Shown here piece after piece: positions 7,743 through 14,428 of a stretch of DNA of 18,412 bases (positions within the stretch are counted from its first letter, which is position 1; every line of letters begins with the position of its first letter). Position numbers and translations under genes: made by a program. Under the pieces are notes generated by a model. It did not search any database and was not told where the DNA came from. It saw only the letters and a list, made by a program, of their open reading frames with translations. Origin of the DNA: Methanomethylovorans sp. (GTDB taxonomy: Archaea; Halobacteriota; Methanosarcinia; Methanosarcinales; Methanosarcinaceae); assembly GCA_020854785.1 (NCBI GenBank), contig JAHFZE010000099.1, positions 1 through 18,412 of the forward strand, in the 5' to 3' direction.

Positions 7743-8894
7743 ATGAGAACTTTGATACTTGTTTGCGGGGAAGGGCTTGGGCACACAAGCCGTTGTATTG
7801 CTCTTGCCAGAGAGCTTTTATCTGCTGGTCATGAAGTGCACTTTGGTGCATACGGCTATTCACAGGAGCTGATCGAAAGAAAAGGCTATATAGTAAGCAC
7901 AATTCCTTCTGAGGTCACTCTGGTGGGTGAAGCAGGTGCACTTGACCTTAAGGCTTCTATTCTGGAAACTGTGAAAAAAGGTCGTTTTCTGGGTATTCTC
8001 AGGATCAAACGACTTGTCAAGAAAGTAAGGCCAGATGTGGTCGTATCTGACAGTTATTTTACAGGTATCATGGGCTCAAAGGCTATGAAAGTGCCATGCT
8101 ATATCATAATAAATCAATCCAACATGGAAGAATTTTTCATGAACAAAGGTGTCTCCAGCAGACTCCTGGGTTCCCTTGTAAAAAAATTCTACTCAGGAGC
8201 GTTCAGGATAGTTGATGGCATCATTATTCCTGATTATCCCATGCCATATACAATATGCAGGAAAAATATCAGTTTTGATGATAAGCTCATGGAAAAAGTA
8301 GTTTATAGCGGGCCTGTGATAGGTTCGACCTATCAGGAGGTTGTGCCTGCGGCCGTACAGCATCCCCATGTCTTATCAACGGTAGGTGGCTTCGGCTACA
8401 GAGAACCCATTTTTCAAAAGGTCATCAATGCAGCTGAGACGGATCATGGGATACACTATACTTTACTTGCAGGTCCTAGTGTGGACCCTGCTAAATTTAC
8501 GCAATTACCTCCTAATGTCCGCATCCTGCAATTCATCAGTGACCAGTTCCCATATATTAAAAGTTCTCAGGTCATTATTGCTCCGGGAGGTCACAGTACT
8601 TTGATGGAAACCCTGAGCTTTGGTATTCCTGTGCTCTCCTTTCCTGACAGGGCCCATACCGAACAGCAGAACAATGCTTCAGTAATAGCAGAAAACGAAC
8701 TAGGGTACTGTCTTGGTTATTCTGCCTCTCCTGAAGAAATACTATTGCATATCAAAGATATAGTGTACAATGGAAAATTTGCAGGGAATGCACAATCTAT
8801 GCGACAGTTGTCAGAACAGCTGAATGGAGCAAAAGATATATGCGAATTGCTGGAGTCCTGTGCTGTATCCAGAGGTCAAGGCTGGAAAAGATGA
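7743..8894 (+). CDS. MurG/GT1-like glycosyltransferase (MJ1255-type), copy 2
   Basis: 383 residues, the same two-domain GT-B architecture as copy 1 at 5256-6428, with long identical blocks: CGEGLGHT at the N-terminus, FGAYGYS, PMPYTICRKN mid-protein, HPHVL then GGFGYREPI, and GGHSTLMETLSFGIP in the nucleotide-sugar site. The two proteins align end to end with few gaps, so they come from one duplication and probably act on related substrates. They differ most at residues 75-110 and in the last 40 residues. Before the nucleotide-sugar motif this copy reads APGGHS where copy 1 reads SACGHG, which may alter donor choice. The start ATG 7743 follows a TATA box and a weak AGGA. It is downstream of the PHP gene but separated by 160 bases with its own promoter. 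Confidence 0.88.
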   Translation: MRTLILVCGEGLGHTSRCIALARELLSAGHEVHFGAYGYSQELIERKGYIVSTIPSEVTLVGEAGALDLKASILETVKKGRFLGILRIKRLVKKVRPDVVVSDSYFTGIMGSKAMKVPCYIIINQSNMEEFFMNKGVSSRLLGSLVKKFYSGAFRIVDGIIIPDYPMPYTICRKNISFDDKLMEKVVYSGPVIGSTYQEVVPAAVQHPHVLSTVGGFGYREPIFQKVINAAETDHGIHYTLLAGPSVDPAKFTQLPPNVRILQFISDQFPYIKSSQVIIAPGGHSTLMETLSFGIPVLSFPDRAHTEQQNNASVIAENELGYCLGYSASPEEILLHIKDIVYNGKFAGNAQSMRQLSEQLNGAKDICELLESCAVSRGQGWKR

Positions 8895-8997
8895 TCATGG
8901 ATCTCTGTACCTCTTAAAAGAACAAAGAACTGGGCCCATGAGCTTCGAACTGGCTTGTTGCAGGGCGATGAAAGGTCTTATTGATCATTGGTCTTAG

Positions 8998-9411
8998 CTA
9001 ATTTTCATTTTTCTTGGTAATATCTCTGCTGCTTAACATAAGGTGTACCTCGGACCGTAATCGGTAAAACGTGTACCTGGAACTTTTATAGGAATCAACA
9101 ATCCCATTCTCTTTCATTATAGCCAGATGATGAGAAACAAGGTTCTGCTTTTCTCCCAGCACATAAACTAATGCTCCTACACAGTAATCTTGTTTTAAAA
9201 GATGGAAAACGATCTTCAATCTAATGGGGTTGCTTAGTACTTTGAACATGTTACATAGCTTATTTATCTCTTTTTCATCTATGCTTGCTTCATTTTCCAA
9301 TTCATGCTCCCATTCTTCTTTTAGGTCTTTGTCAGCAGGACAGCATTTCATGATATTGAAGAGAAAACTGAATCCTATATAAGCATTCATATCAACATAC
9401 TTTGATGTCAA
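8998..9411 (-). CDS. arsR: ArsR/SmtB-family transcriptional repressor, probable arsenic sensor
   Basis: 137 residues with a winged helix-turn-helix: LCNMFKVLSNPIRLKIVFHLL, then the recognition region GEKQNLVSHHLAIMKENGIV and the wing SRYTFYRL. ArsR repressors leave DNA when As(III) binds cysteines. The usual ELCVC motif is reduced to one cysteine (Cys77 in DYCVGAL), but an adjacent pair Cys23-Cys24 lies near the N-terminus, with Cys53 further on. A Cys-Cys pair plus one distant cysteine is how Corynebacterium ArsR binds arsenite, so that mode is plausible. Alternative starts are Met8 and Met21. A TATA box about 35 bases upstream of ATG 9411 allows the longest form. It is divergent from the ACR3 exporter, the expected target along with its own gene. 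Confidence 0.85.
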   Translation of the reverse strand: MTSKYVDMNAYIGFSFLFNIMKCCPADKDLKEEWEHELENEASIDEKEINKLCNMFKVLSNPIRLKIVFHLLKQDYCVGALVYVLGEKQNLVSHHLAIMKENGIVDSYKSSRYTFYRLRSEVHLMLSSRDITKKNEN

Positions 9412-9443
9412 ACTTGTGGTGTTATATTCATAAATTACGTAGG

Positions 9444-9452
9444 TATAAATAG
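9444..9452. promoter_or_regulatory. TATA element in the arsR-ACR3 divergent promoter
   Basis: TATAAATAG on plus, CTATTTATA on minus. Read on the minus strand it predicts a start near 9420, just before arsR. Read on the plus strand it predicts a start near 9475, within the neighbouring dyad. Which direction it serves cannot be settled by eye. Confidence 0.4.
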
Positions 9453-9460
9453 AAGAAATA

Positions 9461-9478
9461 TTTCAATTTCATTTGAAA
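9461..9478. promoter_or_regulatory. Candidate ArsR operator (inverted repeat)
   Basis: TTTCAA-TTTCAT-TTGAAA, six-base perfect arms with a six-base spacer, lies between the divergent arsR and exporter genes next to the TATA element. Position and symmetry fit a repressor site controlling both. Confidence 0.4.
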
Positions 9479-9530
9479 CATCATGGTACTAAAATATCAA
9501 TAAGCAATCATCAGAAAAAGAGGCTAATAT

Positions 9531-10715
9531 ATGGTAACAGAAGCATGCATTACCAAGGAACCCAAAGGTCTCGGTTTTTTTGAAAAGTACCTTACAATAT
9601 GGGTGCTCCTCTGTATCATTACGGGAATACTGTTGGGAAGATTCGCTCCCGGTGTAGCTTTGTATCTGGACGGCCTGTCCATCTATATTAATGAAGCGCC
9701 TGTAGTTTCGATACCTATAGCCATTTGTCTGTTCTTCATGATGTATCCTATCATGGTGAAGATAGATTTTGGGGAGGTACTTAAAGCCGGGAAGAACTTC
9801 AAACCCGTGGGTCTTACTCTGTTCATCAACTGGGCAATAAAGCCTTTTACGATGTATGTCATCTCGGTCTTTTTCCTGGGAACTCTTTTTTTGGGTTTTA
9901 TCGGGCCGGAGGCAACAGACCTTGTCAAAATGCCTTTTGGTCTTGATCTGCCGGTAGGTGCAGCCTATGGTGAAGGTACGGTTGTGCTGGTGGATGGTGT
10001 GAAAATGCTGGAAATACCTCTATGGCGCAGTTATCTGGCAGGATGTATCCTTCTGGGTATTGCCCCATGTACTGCCATGGTGCTGGTATGGGGTTTTCTT
10101 GCGAGGGGCAATGATGCACATACTCTTGTGATGGTCGCTATCAACTCTCTGACAATGCTGTTCCTTTACGGTCCCCTGGGAGGTTTCCTGCTTGGAGTGG
10201 GCAAACTTCCGGTGCCATGGCAGGCGCTGGCCCTTTCCATTGGTGTATATGTAGCTCTGCCACTTGCGGCTGGCTATATATCCAGAAAAATCATTATCCA
10301 TAGCAAAGGCGAAGCGTGGTTCAACACAAGTTTTGTCCACATTCTGACTCCTGTGACCATCATAGCCCTGCTGATAACACTTGTCCTGTTGTTCAGCTTC
10401 AAGGGTGAGACCATTCTCGCACAACCACTTACCATCCTCTGGATAGCTGTTCCACTGTTCATCCAGACTACATTCATCTTCCTGTTAGGGTATGTGCTCT
10501 CCAAGGGTCTGCATCTGAGCTACGAAGATGCTGCTCCATCGGCTATGATAGGTGCATCCAATCATTTCGAAGTTGCCATTGCAACTGCAACGATACTTTT
10601 TGGTCTCTCATCAGGCGCTGCACTTGCAACTGTAGTGGGTGTGCTTATTGAAGTGCCTGTGATGCTGATGCTGGTAAAGATATGCCTGAGGACCAAAGGT
10701 TGGTTTGCGGCCTGA
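9531..10715 (+). CDS. acr3: ACR3-type arsenite efflux transporter
   Basis: 394 residues, about ten hydrophobic spans, in the cytoplasmic membrane. ACR3 exports As(OH)3, driven by proton exchange. The conserved cysteine is Cys180 in [14 protein letters not shown] and the conserved membrane glutamate is Glu374 in [10 protein letters not shown]; both are essential in studied homologs. Other family marks are [14 protein letters not shown] (70-83) and [11 protein letters not shown] in the late part. The protein is longer than typical bacterial ACR3 (about 350) because of a loop of about 40 residues between two spans (about 122-163, GPEATDLV...VDGVKMLE). GAGG (9520-9523) lies seven bases before ATG. 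It is divergent from arsR and presumably induced by arsenite. Confidence 0.93.
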   Translation: MVTEACITKEPKGLGFFEKYLTIWVLLCIITGILLGRFAPGVALYLDGLSIYINEAPVVSIPIAICLFFMMYPIMVKIDFGEVLKAGKNFKPVGLTLFINWAIKPFTMYVISVFFLGTLFLGFIGPEATDLVKMPFGLDLPVGAAYGEGTVVLVDGVKMLEIPLWRSYLAGCILLGIAPCTAMVLVWGFLARGNDAHTLVMVAINSLTMLFLYGPLGGFLLGVGKLPVPWQALALSIGVYVALPLAAGYISRKIIIHSKGEAWFNTSFVHILTPVTIIALLITLVLLFSFKGETILAQPLTILWIAVPLFIQTTFIFLLGYVLSKGLHLSYEDAAPSAMIGASNHFEVAIATATILFGLSSGAALATVVGVLIEVPVMLMLVKICLRTKGWFAA

Positions 10716-10717
10716 TG

Positions 10718-10729
10718 CTAGCTTTTTTT
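10718..10729 (+). terminator. Probable terminator of the arsenite exporter
   Basis: A T-run (CTTTTTTTA) right after the stop, preceded by the palindrome GCTAGC, resembles an archaeal oligo-T terminator. The rest of the spacer to 10857 holds no gene that I can see. Confidence 0.45.
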
Positions 10730-10857
10730 ATTCAAACAAAAATCAAATGATCCTTTGCTCTCTTATTAGGATTATAATATACGAGCAGTGGTAAAAAAGA
10801 GGTCCATCCTGTAGTTAAAAAATAAAGGAAGGACAACACTTTTCTTTTCTATATTTA

Positions 10858-11205
10858 TCAGCCTTTATTTTCAGTTCTGCGGAGACTTTTAATTCTCTCA
10901 AGTTCAGCTTCAAGTTCCTGGATCTTTGTTTCGTCTATCCTTTCCTCCAGGTTCGCAAGTTGCTTGTCGGCTTTCAGGACCGTAGCACGGATCTTTTCCA
11001 CAATGTTCTTCTCCAGATCTAGCCTCTGTTTTTTCGTTTCGCTGACCAGGTCCTCCACCAGTATCTTGCCTTCCTCTTTGCTCAGAGCACCAGTATCAAC
11101 CTTTTCCTTAACGAACTCTCTAATCCTCTCTTCAGACAATGCTGCTAATCCTGCACCTATGAGAGCAGCTGCACCAAGAATGCCTACTTTTGTCATTTTG
11201 TCCAT
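10858..11205 (-). CDS. Small coiled-coil protein with hydrophobic N-terminus, phasin-like
   Basis: 115 residues from ATG 11205, which follows a strong GGGGG site by eight bases; the frame remains open to 11304, but that extra part is unlike the rest. Residues 4-22 (MTKVGILGAAALIGAGLAAL) are a hydrophobic, glycine/alanine-rich segment that could be a membrane anchor or amphipathic insertion. The rest is charged and helical: EERIREFVKEKVDTGALSKE, then EEGKILVEDLV and a heptad-like tail ending in RIKSLRRTENKG. The EEGKxLVEDL pattern recalls phasins and related granule-coating or apolipoprotein-like proteins, but this is only a resemblance. It could instead be a cell-envelope coiled-coil protein. 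It stands alone, divergent from the DUF1616 gene. Confidence 0.72.
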   Translation of the reverse strand: MDKMTKVGILGAAALIGAGLAALSEERIREFVKEKVDTGALSKEEGKILVEDLVSETKKQRLDLEKNIVEKIRATVLKADKQLANLEERIDETKIQELEAELERIKSLRRTENKG

Positions 11206-11213
11206 GTACTGAA

Positions 11214-11218
11214 CCCCC
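11214..11218 (-). promoter_or_regulatory. Shine-Dalgarno site setting the coiled-coil gene start
   Basis: On the minus strand this is GGGGG within AAGGGGGTTCAGTAC, eight bases before ATG 11205. It excludes the longer 148-residue reading from 11304. Confidence 0.75.
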
Positions 11219-11513
11219 TTGTATATTTCAGGATCCTTCCTATCACAGTTCAGGTCATACCAGAACTTAAATGTCATAAATGGAAAAATATCCATATAAG
11301 ACAAATCTGTGATCCTTTTGATAAGTCAAGTTAGAATTTCCTATAAAAGATATGCACAATTGTAATATAAATATAGTGGATTATATTGAAGCAAAAAACT
11401 ATCTATAAAAATTACAGTTCGATCTGTCTATTGCTTCGTCACAAACAAATATAAAAATATGTAAATATAATACTGGATTAGCAAATAGGGCTCTATATAA
11501 CTGATCAAGTTTC

Positions 11514-11522
11514 TTTATAAAA
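11514..11522 (+). promoter_or_regulatory. TATA box for the DUF1616-CPBP operon
   Basis: TTTATAAAA is centred 30 bases before ATG 11548 and predicts a transcript start near 11544. The leader would be a few bases for ATG 11548, or about 28 bases for ATG 11572. Confidence 0.5.
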
Positions 11523-11571
11523 ACTCTTTCAGAAACATTCAATTACTATGAATTACATCACAGGGGTAGCC

Positions 11572-12459
11572 ATGCCAAATAAAAGGAATAATTCTATTGA
11601 TCTTCCTATTGTTGCCGTTCTGGTACTGCTTACGAACTTATTCATATTAGTACCGGAGCTGGCTTCAACACCCATCCGTACTATGCTAGGTTTGCCTATG
11701 GTACTTTTCCTTCCAGGATATGCTCTGATGGCCGCTCTATTTCCGGGAAAGGACGACCTGGATGGAATTGAGCGCCTTGCATTGGGTTTCGGTCTGAGTA
11801 TTGCAGTAGTGCCGCTGATAGGTCTCGGGCTTAACTACACGTCCTGGGGTATAAGGCTTATTCCAATATTGGTCTCTTTATCGGTCTTTACTCTCTTGAT
11901 GTGTATGGTTGCGTTCTACAGGAGAGCTCAGCTCCCCTCTGAAAAGGCTTTCTCGGTGTCATCAGGTGAGGTCTATGCAGCCCTTAAACAACCAGTCAGC
12001 GATCAACCAGAAAACAGGTTGGACCGTATTCTAACCATAATTCTTGTGATCTCGGTTCTGTTATCTGTGGTGGCACTTGTTTATGTTGTGGTAACTCCCA
12101 AGCAAGGTGAAAAGTTCACGGAATTCTATATTCTTGGTATGGATGGCAAGGCGGATAATTACACCACTCTCTTCACCCTTGGGGATAGTGGCGAAGTGAT
12201 CGTTGGTGTGGTCAACCACGAATATGAGCTTATTAAATATACAATTGACATTAGACTGAACAACGAGTCGCTTTCAATTCCAGCCAATATTAAGAGTTTC
12301 AGTTTGGAACATAATGCTACCTGGGAGAGGCCAGTGGAATTCACTCCGAATTCTGTTGGTGATAATATGAAATTACAGTTCCTGCTCTATAAGAATGATA
12401 ATTTAACAGTTCCTTACAGGGATCTTCATCTATGGGTCAATGTAACGCGAGGTGTATAA
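11572..12459 (+). CDS. DUF1616 membrane protein with a glycosylatable outer domain
   Basis: 295 residues from ATG 11572, chosen because GGGGT (11563-11567) precedes it closely; an in-frame ATG at 11548 would add eight residues. Four hydrophobic spans lie in the first 125 residues (with LGLPMVLFLPGYALMAALFP, a DUF1616 hallmark), then a polar loop. A fifth span (about 153-175) is followed by an outer domain of about 120 residues, starting GEKFTEFYILGMDGKA and containing VGVVNHEYE. This domain has five N-glycosylation sequons: NYT, NES, NAT, NLT and NVT. The function of DUF1616 is unknown; the domain is common in archaeal envelopes. The stop abuts the CPBP gene and carries its ribosome site, so the two are translated together. 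Confidence 0.88.
   Translation: MPNKRNNSIDLPIVAVLVLLTNLFILVPELASTPIRTMLGLPMVLFLPGYALMAALFPGKDDLDGIERLALGFGLSIAVVPLIGLGLNYTSWGIRLIPILVSLSVFTLLMCMVAFYRRAQLPSEKAFSVSSGEVYAALKQPVSDQPENRLDRILTIILVISVLLSVVALVYVVVTPKQGEKFTEFYILGMDGKADNYTTLFTLGDSGEVIVGVVNHEYELIKYTIDIRLNNESLSIPANIKSFSLEHNATWERPVEFTPNSVGDNMKLQFLLYKNDNLTVPYRDLHLWVNVTRGV
12449..12454 (+). promoter_or_regulatory. Shine-Dalgarno site for the CPBP gene inside the DUF1616 3' end
   Basis: GAGGTG within the last codons of the upstream gene, five bases before ATG 12460. It shows translational coupling of the pair. Confidence 0.75.
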
Positions 12460-13293
12460 ATGCAGCCTAATGAAGAAAATGCTCATGAAAAACGGCAGGA
12501 GCATGATTTCTCCCGTTTAGCTACCAGGTCCGTACGTCCTGTTCTGCTTACTATCTTGTTCATAGTGCTTGCCGAATTCCTTATGTTCTCAGGAACAAGG
12601 GGAGCAGCTATCCTGCTACATACTCTTATTCTTATAGCTGTGTCCATAAGTACTGTCAGTATTAAGGATAAATATATAGCCTGGGCATTACAGGCTCTTA
12701 TGCTCTTGCCTCTTTTAAGGCTGATCAATTTCTCCATGCCTGTATTCTCTGAGATGGTCTTATATCGGTATTTCTATGTCTATATACCATTGTTCATACC
12801 CATATTCCTTATAATAAGGCATCAGAACTTTTCCTCGGTACAGCTTGGTCTGTCTTTCAAGAAGTTTCTTCTTTACCTGCCTCTCTCATTAGTGATCGCT
12901 CTGCTGATAGCAGAAGTGGAATACTATATCTATCCTACTGTTCCTCTTGTTCCAAGTTTGTCTTTCTATTATATGGTTGACATTGCCTTGATCATGATCT
13001 TTTGTGTAGGCTTGGTGGAGGAGCTTGTGTTCAGATCTCTCCTGCAAACGAGGCTTGAAGGTGTATTTGGTCGTACACTAGGGCTCATCGCTACTAGTTT
13101 ACTTTTTGGTGTTATGAGTGCCACTCATGGAATAGGCTATGGGATCATTTTTGCATCTTTGGTAGGTCTCATACTTGGTTACATGTTCATTAAAACCCGA
13201 AGCTTGCCCTTTGTCGCTCTTACCCACGGTCTTGTCAATGTCTTCCTTTTCAGCATTATACCTTTGTTAGGACCGGGGCTTGGGATAATCTGA
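12460..13293 (+). CDS. CPBP-family (Abi/Rce1-like) intramembrane metalloprotease
   Basis: 277 residues with a charged cytoplasmic N-terminus and about eight hydrophobic spans. The CPBP family comprises membrane glutamate-type proteases related to eukaryotic Rce1. Motif 1 is EELVFR (187-192), matching EExxxR. Motif 3 is HGLVN (256-260), matching HxxxN. Motif 2, normally FxxxH, reads FGVMSATH here, with the histidine (223) three residues later than usual and Ser220 at the expected place. The substrate is unknown. The gene starts at the base after the DUF1616 stop, so the two proteins probably work together at the membrane, for instance in processing a surface protein; this is inferred from the coupling. 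Confidence 0.87.
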   Translation: MQPNEENAHEKRQEHDFSRLATRSVRPVLLTILFIVLAEFLMFSGTRGAAILLHTLILIAVSISTVSIKDKYIAWALQALMLLPLLRLINFSMPVFSEMVLYRYFYVYIPLFIPIFLIIRHQNFSSVQLGLSFKKFLLYLPLSLVIALLIAEVEYYIYPTVPLVPSLSFYYMVDIALIMIFCVGLVEELVFRSLLQTRLEGVFGRTLGLIATSLLFGVMSATHGIGYGIIFASLVGLILGYMFIKTRSLPFVALTHGLVNVFLFSIIPLLGPGLGII

Positions 13294-13333
13294 TAAGTAC
13301 ATATTCGTTGATCTCAAGGATGAACTTTGAATT

Positions 13334-13351
13334 AGGCAAAATTAAGGCAAA
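13334..13351 (+). repeat. Two direct copies of AGGCAAA spaced 11 bases
   Basis: AGGCAAA occurs at 13334-13340 and 13345-13351, each preceded by ATTA. The 11-base period puts both on the same face of the helix, as in some tandem operator sites. No promoter is obvious beside it. Confidence 0.3.
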
Positions 13352-13413
13352 GTTTTATCGTTCATTTTTTGAAAGCTCATCGAAAAAAATTCCAATTACT
13401 GCTTGTTAATTTT

Positions 13414-13461
13414 TGTATGCCTTTAGATATAGATAAGTATAACTATTTATACAGGCATTCA
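13414..13461. repeat. Inverted repeat, 9-base arms with one mismatch, 30-base loop
   Basis: TGTATGCCT (13414-13422) pairs with AGGCATTCA (13453-13461) apart from one position. The loop contains a TATA-like CTATTTATAC. It could be a regulatory dyad or an RNA stem. Confidence 0.35.
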
Positions 13462-13584
13462 AAATGATTAATAAGTTCCATTTAAGACATGAACTAAAAT
13501 GTGGACCCAGAAGAAACTGATAATCCGGCCTCATTTATATTGATTTTTATTAATCACAATGATCAATGCTATTGTGTGTACCAC

Positions 13585-13857
13585 TCAGATTATCGTAATT
13601 ATCTTGTAAACCACTATAGCAGTGAAAGATATCAGCAGTGGTATGATGCTCATGTCCAGTGAGCATTTGATGGTATTGTTCCATTTTGTGGATGCTGATA
13701 ACATAAGCTTTGCACAGAGTAGCATCACCACTGCAAAGACAGCAAGAACTCCATATTCAGGCAGGTACATAGCTGTGGTCATCGATGTGGGTGCACCTTT
13801 TGTGGTGGCAGATGCTACTGCACTTACTAACGCTGCAGATCCTATAGATATTAACAT
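13585..13857 (-). CDS. Small hydrophobic membrane protein, unknown
   Basis: 90 residues with three hydrophobic segments: an N-terminal one (LISIGSAALVSAVASA), a second around residues 35-53 (YGVLAVFAVVMLLCAKLML), and a C-terminal one ending IVVYKIITII. The polar linkers are short (ASTKWNNTIKCSLD). I do not recognise a family. Support for its being real comes from a TATA box at 13884-13893 positioned to start transcription about five bases before the ATG, an in-frame stop shortly upstream that fixes the start, and the membrane-like pattern. The overlapping plus-strand frame has no such features. It is divergent from the unknown gene at 14027. Confidence 0.65.
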   Translation of the reverse strand: MLISIGSAALVSAVASATTKGAPTSMTTAMYLPEYGVLAVFAVVMLLCAKLMLSASTKWNNTIKCSLDMSIIPLLISFTAIVVYKIITII

Positions 13858-13883
13858 ACTGTCCTGTCCTTATTCCTTATCTC

Positions 13884-13893
13884 TATATATACC
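13884..13893 (-). promoter_or_regulatory. TATA box for the small membrane protein gene
   Basis: Minus strand GGTATATATA is centred about 31 bases upstream of ATG 13857, predicting a leader of only a few bases. Confidence 0.5.
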
Positions 13894-13993
13894 TTTTCTA
13901 CTATCCAGAGCATTGCTATCAATTGTTGTAGTTGTTTTGTACAATGGTAAACATATAGAGCTTAGTTATTGCATTCTTGCTCGAATCACAATT

Positions 13994-14007
13994 ACTTATT
14001 TATAAGT
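13994..14007. promoter_or_regulatory. 14-bp palindrome over a TATA box
   Basis: ACTTAT-TT-ATAAGT is a perfect six-base-arm dyad that contains TTTATAA. The box lies about 25 bases before ATG 14027, so transcription should begin at that ATG. A protein bound to the dyad would block the TATA-binding protein. Confidence 0.45.
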
Positions 14008-14026
14008 ATTTTATATATTTATTAAT

Positions 14027-14383
14027 ATGCCTAATATCCAGGATAAGAGCAAATCAAATCTATATGGTATCAAAGGTTTGCACAATGTTTATTCATGGCA
14101 TGGACTTGCTGTGCACTTCAAAAACAGTTCCAGGGTTCAAAGATGTGAACTATACAGTTCATGTGGATCTTCTCGCAGATCAAATTCCTGTAATTTTTCC
14201 ATCAAACGGCAGGATGCAATTTACATGATGCAATCAGAGTTCAATGTAACACTTAACCTGGCTGAAAAACTTATAGACACTTTGCTTGATATGGGTAATG
14301 CACGTGCTCTGCGATGTAGTAAGAACGACAGCGATCCTTTTGATGAAGGTACACGCATGGTAGTGTTCGACGAGGAATTGTAG
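14027..14383 (+). CDS. Unknown 118-residue soluble protein
   Basis: 118 residues, no family recognised. The middle contains VYSWHGLAVHFKNSSRVQRC and a serine/arginine/cysteine-rich stretch (Cys40, Cys46, Cys55). A predicted long helix follows (YMMQSEFNVTLNLAEKLIDT) and an acidic, possibly beta-rich end (RCSKNDSDPFDEGTRMVVFD, Cys97). The four cysteines could bind a metal, but their spacing matches no motif I know. No membrane span or signal peptide is seen. The start is supported by a TATA box about 25 bases upstream with no Shine-Dalgarno, the leaderless pattern. A second frame (13977-14228) overlaps the first half and was judged a shadow. It lies 45 bases before purA on the same strand and might share transcripts with it. 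Confidence 0.62.
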   Translation: MPNIQDKSKSNLYGIKGLHNVYSWHGLAVHFKNSSRVQRCELYSSCGSSRRSNSCNFSIKRQDAIYMMQSEFNVTLNLAEKLIDTLLDMGNARALRCSKNDSDPFDEGTRMVVFDEEL

Positions 14384-14428
14384 GTCTGCATCACAAAATT
14401 ATTATGCATCTACGTTCATCTGCATCCT

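Larger units (their letters stand above)
11206..11547. other. AT-rich divergent intergenic region
   Basis: This 342-base spacer between the coiled-coil gene and the DUF1616 gene contains no open frame that looks coding. Its sequence up to 11304 is open on the minus strand but lies upstream of the well-marked start. The rest is very AT-rich with several TATA-like elements, including CTATATAA (11493-11500) and TTTATAAAA (11514-11522). Confidence 0.6.
13294..13584. other. AT-rich gene-poor region with repeats
   Basis: About 290 bases without a convincing gene. It holds a T-run after the CPBP gene (around 13363-13370) that may end that operon, a near-tandem GGCAAA repeat, a long-looped inverted repeat, a TATA-like CTATTTATAC (13443-13452), and a small inverted repeat CACAAT...ATTGTG (13555-13576). 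An 18-codon frame at 13464 is too short to call. Confidence 0.5.

Noticed and set aside
8895..8997. Possible tRNA or small RNA between glycosyltransferase copy 2 and arsR
   Set aside because: A short GAGCTTCGAACTGG stretch looked like a T-arm, but there is no acceptor stem or anticodon arm.
11206..11304. N-terminal extension of the coiled-coil protein
   Set aside because: The GGGGG ribosome site directly before ATG 11205 and the different character of the extra 33 residues argue for the shorter protein.
13622..14005. 127-codon plus-strand frame opposite the small membrane protein
   Set aside because: It lacks a ribosome site and a membrane or domain pattern. The minus frame has a TATA box at the right distance and hydrophobic segments.
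13977..14228. 83-codon frame overlapping the 118-residue gene
   Set aside because: It starts upstream of the predicted transcript start near 14027 and ends mid-gene. I considered a frameshifted gene made of both frames, but the 14027 frame reads coherently to its stop.
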